Shown: positions 1 through 13,257 of the stretch, one piece after another | Layout of the letters: each line of letters opens with the position of its first letter | Position numbering within the stretch: position 1 is the stretch's first letter | Assembly: GCA_034696485.1 (NCBI GenBank) | Contig: JAQIWT010000271.1 | Coordinates: 1 to 25,316 of the forward strand | Direction: 5' to 3' | Source of the DNA: Isohypsibius dastychi | Taxonomy: Eukaryota; Tardigrada; Eutardigrada; Parachela; Isohypsibiidae | DNA length: 25,316 bases | Position numbers and translations under genes: made by a program | Notes under the pieces: model-generated | What the model was told of the DNA's origin: nothing | Databases searched by the model: none | What the model saw: only the letters and a program-made list of their open reading frames with translations

Positions 1-2980
<2,980 letters not shown>

Positions 2981-3007
2981 CTACATTACAAAGCTCGGTT
3001 TGGATGT

Positions 3008-4310
3008 CTGACGTAAGCTACCGCGCTGCAGTGACGATCCATCTGAAATGAATAAATGCACTCAGTTATCGCACGAATAAATCAGAGCTCCTTATTATTG
3101 ACTGACTTACTGATCAGTTAGGAGGGTACCTCCACAAAACTGAAAACAGAAGATTTGTTTGACCTCAGTATAGGGGGGGGGGGAGGTGGCTTACCTGGGA
3201 TCTTCCTTGAAGCATAGCAACTTGCCGCTGATGGTCATAAAACAACTTGGTGATTGAAAGGCAGTTTCGATTGTAATGTTAATACCGGTAAAGAATGCTC
3301 GAGAGCGCTTGCACCTGAAACAGAATCAAGTGTTTTCCAGATCAAGACTGAACCTCTTTGTTCGAACCTCCGACGATTTTGTCTTTTATGAGCGGGAAAT
3401 GTGGTACGCCACAATTTGGTGCGCAATACTCCTCCTTTTCATCAGATCCATCAGCGCATTGAAGGGTTCCATCGCAGTGAAGAGTGACATTGACGCAGCC
3501 AACGTTGTTATCACAAGCAAATTCGCTTGGTCCACAGAGTTCATATGAGAAATCAATATGATAGCCCTTATAGCTGCCTTCGTCATCAGGCGAGAAGCTG
3601 ACCAGAATTTCATCTGCGGGACTGGAAGAAATTTTCAAGTTAAGAGCAAATACTGTTTCGGTAAAGAAATAAGGTGATCCTTGCTCGAAAACGATGAACG
3701 GGGGATTCTGAGATGATCCGCAGTATGTTTTCGAGTTATTTCCAGAGCTAACAGTTATGCTATCATCGCAGCCTCTGCCGAGGTTCAGTTCACGGAAGTC
3801 AATTCGAACAGGTCTGTGAAAAGAAAACCATAGACAGCTAAGAGTAAAAACGGCAATCGATTCAAAATAATCGAAACAAAATCCTATTGAAGAAAATTTT
3901 GGGAACCGAGCTCGACGGAGACCGATTGATTTCTTGATTTCGGGTCGAGAATTTCATAACTTGCGTAGTGACACTGACGGTCCATGGGCATGACCGGCTA
4001 TCATCATACTTCTCCGGGAAATTAGAGGAGAAAACGCTCTTGACGTCACCAATGCCGTTGATGTCAGGTTTCCTCCACATGGAAGAACAGGTTTGATCTC
4101 GATTTTCTTGTGCTTGATACCTTGACACGAAGACACGTTTTCGGAGTTCCAGAACCACCGTTGTCACTTTGAATTACTTAGAGCAAATCCAGTTGCACTA
4201 ACAACATAATCTGTGCAAAACTCAACGGCGGCAACATTGCCACGTGCCACGAAGGGCTTTGGTAGAACCTGACCGCAGATGAGGCCAGTAGTATAGTATA
4301 AACCCCTGTG
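3008..4310 (-). pseudogene. Truncated tandem copy of the CUB-LDLa-trypsin protease
   Basis: The minus strand repeats the exon order of the neighbouring protease: end of CUB1 (GLICGQVLPKPF, about 4184-4280), CUB2 (about 3955-4127 and 3640-3812), LDLa (DGSDEKEEYC, about 3380-3530), the IVGG exon, GASALEHSLP (3284-3312), RQVAMLQG (about 3198-3230), FCGGTLLTDQ and finally WIVTAA. There it breaks: the catalytic His-Cys is replaced by Arg and a stop, and no Asp or Ser exons follow. CUB2 also has a 1-nt deletion against the other copy near 4056-4062, breaking the frame. The donor near 3963 reads GC rather than GT. The 5' end is missing as well. Best read as a pseudogene; a secreted CUB-LDLa protein without protease activity is a less likely alternative because of the frameshift. 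Confidence 0.75.
3173..3183. repeat. G11 tract in the paralogous protease intron
   Basis: Eleven consecutive G on the + strand in the intron between the RQVAMLQG and FCGGTLL exons of the truncated protease copy. It occupies the same place as the tract at 1441-1450. Confidence 0.85.
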
Positions 4311-5026
4311 TTACTTTAAGACTCATAGCCACAGCTGCTCAATGTTGTGCGCGGTTCCGGACATAATTGGGATGAACCTTCACGGGAGAATGGAGAGGAA
4401 TAATGGCATAACATTTCCGGATTATAAATATGAGCACAAAACGTACGCATCTATTCATGTACTTTCAAAATCTTGCTGTGCAGTTGCATTGCCTCCAATT
4501 CGGTACTGCTCGTATCACTGACCATCTTGGGAAACAGCTTCCGCGTGCTATTGTCAGCCTTTTTACGTGTGCTCCAGAATTTACAGCCCATCCTGCGCAT
4601 CTAACACATATAATCAGATGCCAGGGGGTGGGCTGTAAATTGTGGAGGACACGTATAAACGTAGCTATAAAGCGGAAAAGGTCATTAAAACTATCCGCTT
4701 CGCTTTTGCTGAGGAGTATCGCTTCGATGATGGATGACTTTTCCCTGTTTTTCATTCTGAATGAAACGTCATCACTCTTTCTCTTTCATTCTCTTGATTC
4801 CTCCTCCTCGCCGAATCTCCAGTTCTTCTCCTATGATAATCAACGGTTAACCCATTTACAAAAACCGAATTATGAAAAACAGATTTATGTGACTGGATCT
4901 TTGCTGGTAAGTGTTCTGATCTCTCAGAACTGCAGAATTGTATCAGAAAGAATAATCCTCCGAAAAAAGTGGTGTGCTCTCCTCGATCATTTCTGTTGCT
5001 TCAGGACATTCCAGAATCCATCCGTA
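4311..5026 (+). other. Upstream region and probable 5' leader of the F-box gene
   Basis: No recognised protein. A strong donor (GTAAGT after TTTGCTG, near 4911) and an acceptor (TTGCTTCAG, ending 5004) suggest a spliced 5' leader. A TATA-like TATAAAG lies near 4667. One frame is open from 4430 into the F-box coding exon, so an N-terminal extension of about 200 residues is formally possible. Its sequence resembles no family I know and has the look of translated leader, so I did not include it. Confidence 0.4.
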
Positions 5027-6173
5027 ATGTCAAAAACCGACAACAAACTACCTGGAGCCTGTGCTTTGTTGGAAGCTACCAAAATCGAGCTGGACAACAT
5101 CGGAATATCGAAAACTGTTGTGGTTCTCTCCAACAGCCCTGACATCGCGTAGGTCCAACGACAAATGCTCATTCACCAAATCTTCCCAGAGTTTGAAACT
5201 AGCAAATACTATTTTCGTTGGTTTGAGTCGGAATCATTCAACTGGTTGCTTTCCTTCTAGGAAAATGAATGATCTGCCACCGGAAGTGATGGTGATGATT
5301 TTTAAGAAGCTAGATTCCGTCACGCGCAAGAAGATTGAACGGTTATTTCTCGTCACGCTTCTTCATGATGGTTTATTGCCATTTGTTGTCATTTGCAGTG
5401 TCTGCAAGGAATGGCGAAATATTTTGCAGAGAGTCAAACAGCTCCGAACTCATATTCTCATCCAAGTTCCTCTACATTTGACTGCCCGGAAGGCATTTCA
5501 CGATTTCTGGGATATTGCTGTTCGTAAGCTGGTCAAATCTGATTTGGAAGTTATTCATTTCGATGGAGGGAAGATACCGGAAAAGGACTGTTCCCGAGGT
5601 GCTGCGGGAATGAATGGAATCAAAGCAGTTCTTGGTCTCCTCCATCAAAAGAAGGCGGATCTCTCGAAAGTGGATATCACATTCAGCAACTGGTCACTCT
5701 GCGTTCCACTGGGCGGAGACTTCCTCAATTTCTTATACCGCGCCAAAGAAGTTCGGATTCTTCGTTCGGAAATCATGACGGAATATTCAAGTGATGATGC
5801 TGCGATATACTTTGACGAGCTGTATTTGGATAGCTCGTGTGATCTTCATAAGCAGACATCCGAAATTTTCTTTTCGGAATCCGGACCAATGACTAAAAAT
5901 CAGGCGGATTATTTGCTCGATCTTCGTGAGATCGTGGATCTGGACGATCCGGACGATATAACAGAACTGGAGAATCGGCTAGAAGAGTAATTATTTTCTT
6001 GCTTGTTACACGTATTCTTTGTTTGATAACTCTTTCGTGCACTTTGCAGATATTGTTACCTGGAAAACCCGTTTCAGTTTCTGACGAACTTTGCGATGGG
6101 CGTACATTGTCCGAAATTCACTGTAGATGTCATGAGCAGACTTATTGGCTACAGAATTAGATCTCAGCGGTGA
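5027..6173 (+). CDS. F-box protein
   Basis: Four exons: 5027-5148, 5261-5341, 5399-5986, 6050-6173, in phase, 304 residues. The F-box is at about residues 43-75 (DLPPEVMVMIFKKLD ... KIERVCKEWRNIL); the usual core is recovered only when the 57-nt intron 5342-5398 is removed. F-box proteins bind Skp1 and bring substrates to a Cullin-1 ubiquitin ligase. The remaining 230 residues show no leucine-rich, WD40 or kelch repeats that I can recognise, so the substrate part is unclassified; it has an acidic stretch (DLDDPDDITELENRLEE). The last exon is supported by donor GA|GTAATT and acceptor TTTGCAG, replacing a stop at 5988 by about 40 further residues. Start at 5027 is the first ATG after the leader acceptor; 5265 is an alternative start directly before the F-box. 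Confidence 0.75.
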
Positions 6174-7480
6174 AAAATCGAGTAAACTGGTTGGACTGGT
6201 ATTTTGTTCTCCTTAGACTGTTTCATTCGTACCCGGATCACTTGAACTTTGAGCAGTTTAGTAAAAATCGATTTCGTTCAGTTCCATACAGAAAAATCGA
6301 ACGCTGCTGATCTCTTCTGAGCTCTAATATGAATTGAAAATTTCAAACATTGGAGTCCCGCCGGGATGTCATGGTGCTGATCACATGTAGCCGCAAAGGT
6401 TGTCCGGGTGCCGGCGGACATTGCTGACGGGCAAAGCTGTCCGCTTTTCGGCAAGAACGTCCGCATCTGGGCAGAGTTCTGTATCTTTTCGCGAAGAAGT
6501 CTAAACTATGTCAGAATGTGAATCTCAATGTGAATCAGAATGTGATCTCAGAAAAGATCAGAAAATTTCAAAGAAGGATCTGGTCATTGAATTCTTGTTT
6601 TGTATCACTTTTTGATAGCTTTTCGCCCGGTATCCACCTGCAGTACCAGTATGTGTCTGGAATATTCCGTTCACAAAAGAAATTGTCCGAATCCAAAACT
6701 CTATTTTGATGTGCTTCAAGTTTCAAAGTTTCTGTTTGAGTGAGTTCTGCAAATACAGGCTCAATGGTAAACGGTAGAAGCATAGCTCAGCATATATCCC
6801 TATTCGAAAGTCGTATGGAATAACGGACGCTACAATCGATTTCGCACTCACAATCTCGACACCAGTTCGGTTGCCCTGAAAACACCATGTCTTGTTATCC
6901 CTTCATCACGAAAGTGGAGAGCTCTGAAAACACCCAAAAATATTTCGTCAATTCATTCCATTTTGTTGATCCAGGGGACCATAATTTACCGATAACTGAC
7001 GGAAAACTTTGGTTTTTTGGTAATTCAAGAGGGTCAGGACTGAAGAATGTCCTTAATTGATTGATTTTCTGTAAGGGGCCGGCAGTGTTGGGTCGAAAAC
7101 AATAGATGTGATGTGGACCAAGTGTTTGGGGCCCGAAAAATCTTAAACTGGGCCATGGCCGCCGCCCACCCCCACCCCCCTGCCAAAATACACTTTTAGG
7201 GTCCGTGCGAAAGGGGCGTCGCTGAGTCACCTCCTTATGCCTACGTTTCTTCAGGATTTGGCAGATTTCTTTGTCTTTATTTGCACATTGACTGCGTTAT
7301 ACTGTAGGATCTGCTTGGCATCAGAGCTTTGAGCATCAAAATAAGCGTTTTTTTAGTTCGCATACTTTCATCGGAATCTGTGTTCGAAACCTGTAATCCC
7401 CACGATTTTTAACAGCAAAAGTGAATTCCTAGGTTTCTATGACTTAGCTCAGAGGAGAGCTTTGATTTTGGGAATTCAAG
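6174..7480. other. Intergenic region without a recognised gene
   Basis: I see no exon chain with family motifs on either strand. The region holds an imperfect short tandem repeat of CAGAATGTGA-like words (about 6511-6560) and a C-rich stretch (about 7158-7186). It probably contains the promoter of the BTB gene that starts at 7481. Confidence 0.5.
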
Positions 7481-10400
7481 ATGGAGACTTACGAGGAAGC
7501 AGCTGGTCAAGCTGAGTTTGAAGGTTTGTTTTCGAATTCTGTTTCAACTTCTGGAAACAGGTGCACTAAGGACACGCTTTATAGATGTTCACAGCAGCGC
7601 GAGATTTGCAGTCAGATTTCGGACGGAATTGATGGCGGTGGATTATCCGATTGACCGGACTCCCTGCGAGCAATGTTATGGTAAGTCGAGTTGCTGAATC
7701 GTTTCGTGATTTGAGATGGGTGGTTTTATTTAATTCGGATTGAATAAGAGTGGATTCATGTAGAACCCACAAAACGTTGTCTGCTGATCAACGCGTCAGA
7801 ATTCCATTTCAAAATTCCAACGTTGAAAATTCTGTTCAAATTATGCAGATTACTCTTTTTACCTCTATTTACTTTAATGCAAAACTTGAATTTGTGACTT
7901 TCAATCGAATTTGAAGAACTTGAATTCGAAATCAGTTACGGTAATTATAAATCTCTGAATTAGTTGAAATCCCAATATGGTGTCGTTACATGATCAAAAT
8001 GCACGACTGAACGTGAAACGTGGTTATTCCGTCGCATTTTTCGTTCATCTTTTCAGAATGCTTCTAATTTTCGAATTCAGGTGACTTTGAATTGAAAATG
8101 GATCTATTCTGATTTTGATTTGAGTGTGGTAACATTCCCTATCGTAGAACGAGTTGTTTTACTCACGTCAGGTCTCATCTTTCGTTCCCGCTGAATGACT
8201 TTTTTTCTTTCAGCGTTATCTGACGAAGTGAAATCATTGCGTAAGCGAATTGCAGAACTTGAGGAGCAGTTACGGAAATCTCGGGGTGAACCGGATGAAG
8301 AAAGAGGGTAACAACTTTCACGCTTCCTGCATCGCCCTGTCTGAGCGGTAACAATGTTGTATGTTTCTTTTTACTGTACTTGTTTTCAGTGAACTGAATG
8401 CATCGTGTTTTGAACATGTTGGCGACGAATTGAGCAATTCAGCCTCAAGCTCCTCGAATCAAGCGGAATATGACCCGAAGATGATCCCCGCTAGTGACCG
8501 GAAGATTTTGCTTTGGGAGACTCCCTTCCAATACGCGAAATTGTCCTTCACGACTATTGGGGATCCGATGGTTTATGAGGATGATCAGCACATTACCAGC
8601 CTACGAGCACAATTGATCGAATTTCAAAAGTCTGGCTTATTTTGTGATTTGGATATCCGTGGCAGAGGGAGCACTTTTGCCATTTTATGTCACTCCTTCG
8701 TTCTTTGTGCAGTCAGTCCAGCCATCAAAGCTCGATTGTGCTCAAAACTTCATCACGGCTCTGAACTCAATTTCGAGAACATTCCTCACGAAACACTGAC
8801 TCAGTAAGTCTAAAAGTCGTTTTTTTATTTGGGCCTAGTTATTTTCTGATACTGCAGGCTGGTTGATTATGCGTATACTGGTCGCATTGGGCTGGATGAA
8901 GCTAATGCCTTATCAGTTTACTCCGCTGCCGATTTCTTGGATGTGGAATTCCTTGTCAGTGCTGCCTTGGCGTTTTTGTCGGACAGTACGGAAAACTTCG
9001 ACGGTGTGAGCTACTACAAGATGCTCCGTTTTGCCGAGCAACATGTCAGGCTGCAACCCTTGAGGCTTGTGTATAAGCTTGGAATGATGGAGCATATTGT
9101 CGAAGTTTTCAACTCTGTTGAATGTTTGATGGATATGCCCTTCGAGCTTGTTAGTTCTGCTTGACTCTTTTTTCCGACGGCGGATAAATGCACATTTTTC
9201 TTGAAGGTGATTGAGATTCTGGAGAGTGATTTGGTGGATTTCGGCACTGAAACGGAATTGATTCGAGCACTCAATCGGTGGGTCGCTGTGGATCCTTCTC
9301 GTGTTCATTGTATGGCAGCGCTGGGGTCTCGAATACGGTGGGGTGATATCAGACTTGATCCGCCAAGTGGAGCTGTGGAAGCCTTTAAGAGTAAGCTTAA
9401 GTCAACGGGAGACATCAGTTGTGATCATCCAAAGATTGGTTCGAGAGGTGGAGGTGAGCTACTTCAAGTCCTGTGGTTGTGTATGTGGAGTAGAATCTCT
9501 TTTTAGGGATGCTTGGCGGTTTTCTGATTTCTTATAATCAAGGAGAGTCTCCGCTGCTTTTAGATATTCATTCAGGGAAAATCAAAGTTCTGCCTACGTA
9601 CCCCGAGTTGGTCTATGAGAATGGTACAGAAATGGGTCACAGGCATGTAATCCCAGCTGAAAGTGACGATGGCGCTTTCTATATTGTTTCGGAATATGAT
9701 TCCGACGGCGAGGACAGTCCGGCAAGTTTCGACCTGCTTCGATTAAACGTTGTCGAACAACGCTGGGATCACGTATTGAAACACGAGACAACGAGATTTT
9801 ACCGGTGTGAGTGCAATGTTGTATGAATTAGAATTTCTGATCTAATTTGAGACCTTCAAATTCTGATTTGTATGTCACTTCATTGTAACCGTAACCGTTT
9901 TTTCCAATAGTGAATACGGATATCCGATACATTGTACTTGCTGGGAAATTGTGCATCACTGGTACACTCGGCTCCGAGTCTTCTCTTGAATGCCTGCAAC
10001 TGTCAACATCCAAAGTGATATTCCAAATTCCTTGGAGCAAATTTCGTCTGAGTGTGGTCAGCGCTGGTCTGAGCTCACTCTTCTTTCTTCATGAATGTCG
10101 AAAGCTGACTCGATTCGATGCTCGGAGCTGCATGTTGAGTGACGTGAAGATTCATATTCCATCTGATCAGTTTTGGGATGAGGAGTACAAAGGCATCAAC
10201 TGGACTGAGTTTTGGGAAATTCTACTTGATGGTATGTGATTCAGACAGCTTCATGCCTTCGAGTTCATTTTGGCTGATAACCTTTGCCTTTCCAAAGAGC
10301 ATGGTGTCAATGATTAATCTAATTGGATCACTCTAGCCGGGAGTTCTGATTGATGTAAGATCGAGATTTTTGTCTGCAGATGGAGAGGTGCAGTTCGTGG

Positions 10401-10727
10401 TATCTCTGGGATCTGGAGGGCTGATAGACTGTAGAGTTGTAAATGGACACACCGGTTGTCTTCTGGCCCATATCCAGGAGTCGATTGTCGCTCTGAAGGT
10501 CGCCGAACAGGAAACAGTGTATGACACGCCTGATACATACGAAATTTACTGGGATCGCGGCCCGTTAGCAGGAAGAAACGTTTGGAAAACGGTGACTTTG
10601 GCTCGACCGGACAACGGCGTTGGCTGCAATTTTGCGAGAGGTAATGTTGAGTCATGATTTCACGGCATTGTATTTTGATCTTTTATTGCCCATTTCAGCG
10701 TTCTTAGGGAACCTGCCTGATTCTTAG
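7481..10727 (+). CDS. Coiled-coil / BTB / BACK protein, kelch-like architecture
   Basis: Ten exons fit in phase (698 residues): 7481-7523, 7585-7680, 8214-8307, 8390-8803, 8858-9149, 9207-9453, 9507-9806, 9911-10231, 10380-10640, 10699-10727. Residues about 46-77 form a short coiled coil (LSDEVKSLRKRIAELEEQLR). The BTB domain lies at about 148-255 (FCDLDI, CHSFVLCAVSP, LVDYAYTGRI). BACK follows at about 270-365, with ALNRWVAVDPSR and IRWGDIRLD. Such proteins are usually Cullin-3 substrate adaptors. The C-terminal 330 residues start like a kelch propeller (GGMLGGFLISY) but lack regular GG...W blades, so the propeller is degenerate or another fold. If the last intron is not used, the protein ends at 10657 instead. 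It lies downstream of the F-box gene on the same strand. Confidence 0.8.
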
Positions 10728-11156
10728 TGATTCCCGAAAGTGATTCATTCTTCTGGCCTGTACCAAGCCTGCCAAATTCTTTTCTGTTTAATGTATTTCC
10801 GAATCAATGCTACGTAACATGATGTCGTGTATTTCCTTAGTCTTCTGGATTTCGTGAACTCTAATCAGTAATGTGGAAGATGTTTCCATTGAGAAATATT
10901 GCAAACAATTGCTATCCAGTGAAAATGTCGAAATGTCGCTCTTGTGAAAAGCAGAGTGATGAATTCAAGCTGGAGAACAAAGTAGTCAAAATGCAACGTC
11001 ACATTTTTTTTCGCTCCACTTTTTCTATGGGTGCATTTGGTTTTCGTTGTAAGAAACATTGCACGTTATTCAGTGTGGACGTCATCCAACTATTGAGACG
11101 TCGTATCGAACTTACTCGACAGTTTTCATTGAGCAAATGCAGCTTTGTAATCTAAG
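10728..11156. other. 3' flank of the BTB gene, shared with the left edge of the window
   Basis: From 10943 the sequence matches the first ~230 bases of the window. An open frame at 10871-11155 (contains CRSCEKQSDEF) is partly shared with that copy, where it is interrupted sooner. I cannot assign it to a family and do not call it a gene. Confidence 0.4.
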
Positions 11157-11768
11157 TTGAAGTGTTGGAAAAACCTAAGCGATTGTGTCGATTATCCAGT
11201 TGACGGCAACCTTCAGTTCACGCATACACCTGTATCGAGACAATCCCGCTCAACATTCACCGTCCATCCGAATCTCCCTGGCAGCTATCTCTTCCACCTT
11301 CACAAAATTAACACTATAAACGGTCAGGCATATCGCAAGCTCATTTTTCAAATACCTTCGTCACGACCAGCACTGAGCATAGCGTCGATGATCCTGGATT
11401 CAATACATGGTAAGCAAAGTTTCACCGTCACTCTTGAGAAAGCTTGCGCCAATGACTGTCGCAATCACAAAAAGGTAAACGGTTAGATTGTGCATACATT
11501 CCGTTGTAGGCATCCGTGGCATTGCATTCCTCACGACCGACAATCGGGACATACACTTGGCGCAAGTCGGTGGTTCCTCTGTTCTGTCTGATATCACGTC
11601 GGTCGTCATTCAGGCGTCTTGTTACAATCGGTGCATTTCCCCAGCCTATTCAAATTCCAATCAGTTTCCATAATTGATCAATTGATTTTTTGGGTGATTA
11701 AGCTTTTACCGGAAACAATGCAGTCTGTTTCTGGTGCAATATCATCATCTTGACGCGGCAGACATACT
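10943..11768. repeat. Segmental duplicate B (partner at 1-957)
   Basis: Same orientation and order as 1-957: downstream flank, last protease exons and the CLPRQ exon. It has two deletions relative to the partner, of about 75 nt and about 27 nt, around the catalytic-serine exon. Similarity stops at about 11768, just before the myosin-like segment. Confidence 0.8.
11175..11768 (-). pseudogene. Third, decayed copy of the protease 3' end
   Basis: The minus strand encodes CLPRQDDDIAPETDCIVSG, then GWGNAPIVT..., VPIVGREECNATDAYNGM and ...[10 protein letters not shown], with the intron positions kept. After GDS the GGP motif is lost by deletion, leaving DGR and a stop. The SWG to FPG segment is deleted, and a Cys upstream is Ser. 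The His and Asp exons are absent, so no protease can be made. The fragment ends abruptly against the myosin-like segment. Confidence 0.85.
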
Positions 11769-11818
11769 GACTTTGCTAAGAAAAAGTTGGACATTAATGC
11801 GTTTTCTCACCCAAACAG

Positions 11819-12672
11819 CTTCTCACTGGCATCAGCAAGCCAAAGGTCAAGGTCCGGACTAAGATTGTCACCAAAGGTCAAAATATGCAACAGGTTGGGA
11901 AGATTTCAATGGTGTTTGTTTGTCATGAGGTTTGAATGTTCTGATAGTGCATCAACGGGTGCTCTGCTCTGGCCAAAGCTCTATTCAACCGTCTCTTCTT
12001 GTGGCTGTTCGCCCGTGTCAACCAAACTTTGGAGACCAAGTGCAAACGTCAGTCCTTCCTCGGTGTCTTAAATGTTGCCGGTTTTGAGATCTTCCACTCC
12101 AACGTTTTCGACAAAATTTGTATCAACTTTACCAACGAGAAACCCCAGCAATTTTTCAACCATCACAAGTTCGTCTTAAAACAGGAGGAATACAGGGGAG
12201 AAGGCATCGAGTGGGGGGTTCATTGATTTTGGTCTCGATTTACAAGCTTGCATTGAGTTGATTGAAAAAATTTGAAAATGCATTTTTTACAAAGAACGTA
12301 TAGTTAGTGGGTGACTGTCACAGCTTTTGGGTATCTTCTCCATCCTGGAGGAAGAGTCCATGTTTCCCAGAGCGACTGATGACACGTTGAAGGAAAAGTT
12401 GTACAGCAACCTATTGGGAAGGGCTCCTCATTTCAGCAAGCCCGAGATCGGAATGAAGGGTGCTGAGGGAGCTCATTTTTCGATTGCCCATTACGCTATG
12501 CCGTATAACATTTCTGGCTGGTTGGAGAAAAACAAGGATCCCCTCAATGACAACGTCGTTGAGCTGTTTAAGAAGGGGGTAATCCACTGTTGACCAAGGT
12601 CTTTGTCGATCCAGGTGGTGATGCGATGGCGGAAGTTGCCGGAGCTGGAGCAAAGGGAAAAGAAGACTTCCG
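11819..12672 (+). pseudogene. Muscle myosin heavy chain motor-domain fragment, decayed
   Basis: Pieces of a class II myosin motor domain in order: LLTGISKPKVKV...VTKGQNMQQ (11819-11893), an intron (11894-11947, GT...TAG), [45 protein letters not shown], then [17 protein letters not shown] after a 1-nt frameshift near 12213. [20 protein letters not shown] starts at 12324 and runs to [20 protein letters not shown]; a second frameshift near 12580 precedes [16 protein letters not shown]. There is no ATP-binding P-loop region upstream and no actin-binding end or tail. The retained intron argues for a DNA-level copy, not a retrocopy. Not functional as a motor. Confidence 0.85.
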
Positions 12673-12795
12673 GCTCGTCACTTCTTCTCCTTTCCCCAAC
12701 ATTCTGCTCCCTTCTCCGTTTCGGCTCATTAATTTTTGTTTTATTGGTTTTTCTCATCTGGTAATTAGCTGCTGTCAAGATATCATGATCAAAAA

Positions 12796-12925
12796 GTGTA
12801 ATTTTTTATCAGTATATTATATGTAATTATTTATATAATTTATAATTTTTTATTAATTATTATTATATAATTATGTATTTTTTTAATTTTTTATAATTTA
12901 TATTAATTTTTTATTCATACTTTAT
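12796..12925. repeat. AT-rich low-complexity block
   Basis: About 130 bases almost entirely A and T (runs such as TATAATTTATAATTTTTTATT), unlike the surrounding roughly balanced sequence. It separates the myosin relic from the chromodomain gene. Confidence 0.8.
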
Positions 12926-13257
12926 GCTCATCTGATTTTGACAGCCGGCTTCACCTGCTCTTGTCATTTTTTTTTATCCCTTTTCGCTAATGTTGGCCTC
13001 ATTATTTTTAGTTTTATTCCTAATCGAGGTGGACACTTTGGTCAATACAAAAAAAGTTCCTGCCATGAAATTGTGAAATGATTCCAGCCAAAAAACGCTC
13101 CCTGTTAAAATTGTTCATCGTGTTAACCCCAACGACCTTGGTTGTCCCTGGAACACCAGCCCCCTTCATCGCACTCTCCGGACCCCTAGTTCGAATTATT
13201 TCTTTTCGTTTTTCTTGTTCTTCGCATTTGGTTTGTTTTTCGTCACATGCTGCTGCG

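Noticed and set aside
3008-4310. An active second protease
   Set aside because: Catalytic His, Asp and Ser exons are absent and CUB2 has a frameshift.
6895-7230. Open frame of 111 codons on the minus strand in the F-box/BTB gap
   Set aside because: Biased composition from a C-rich tract, no motif and no supporting splice structure.
8913-9308. Open frame of 131 codons on the minus strand
   Set aside because: Antisense to the BTB/BACK exons, which carry clear family motifs on the + strand.
11819-12672. A functional small myosin gene
   Set aside because: Two frameshifts, no P-loop, no tail and abrupt ends.
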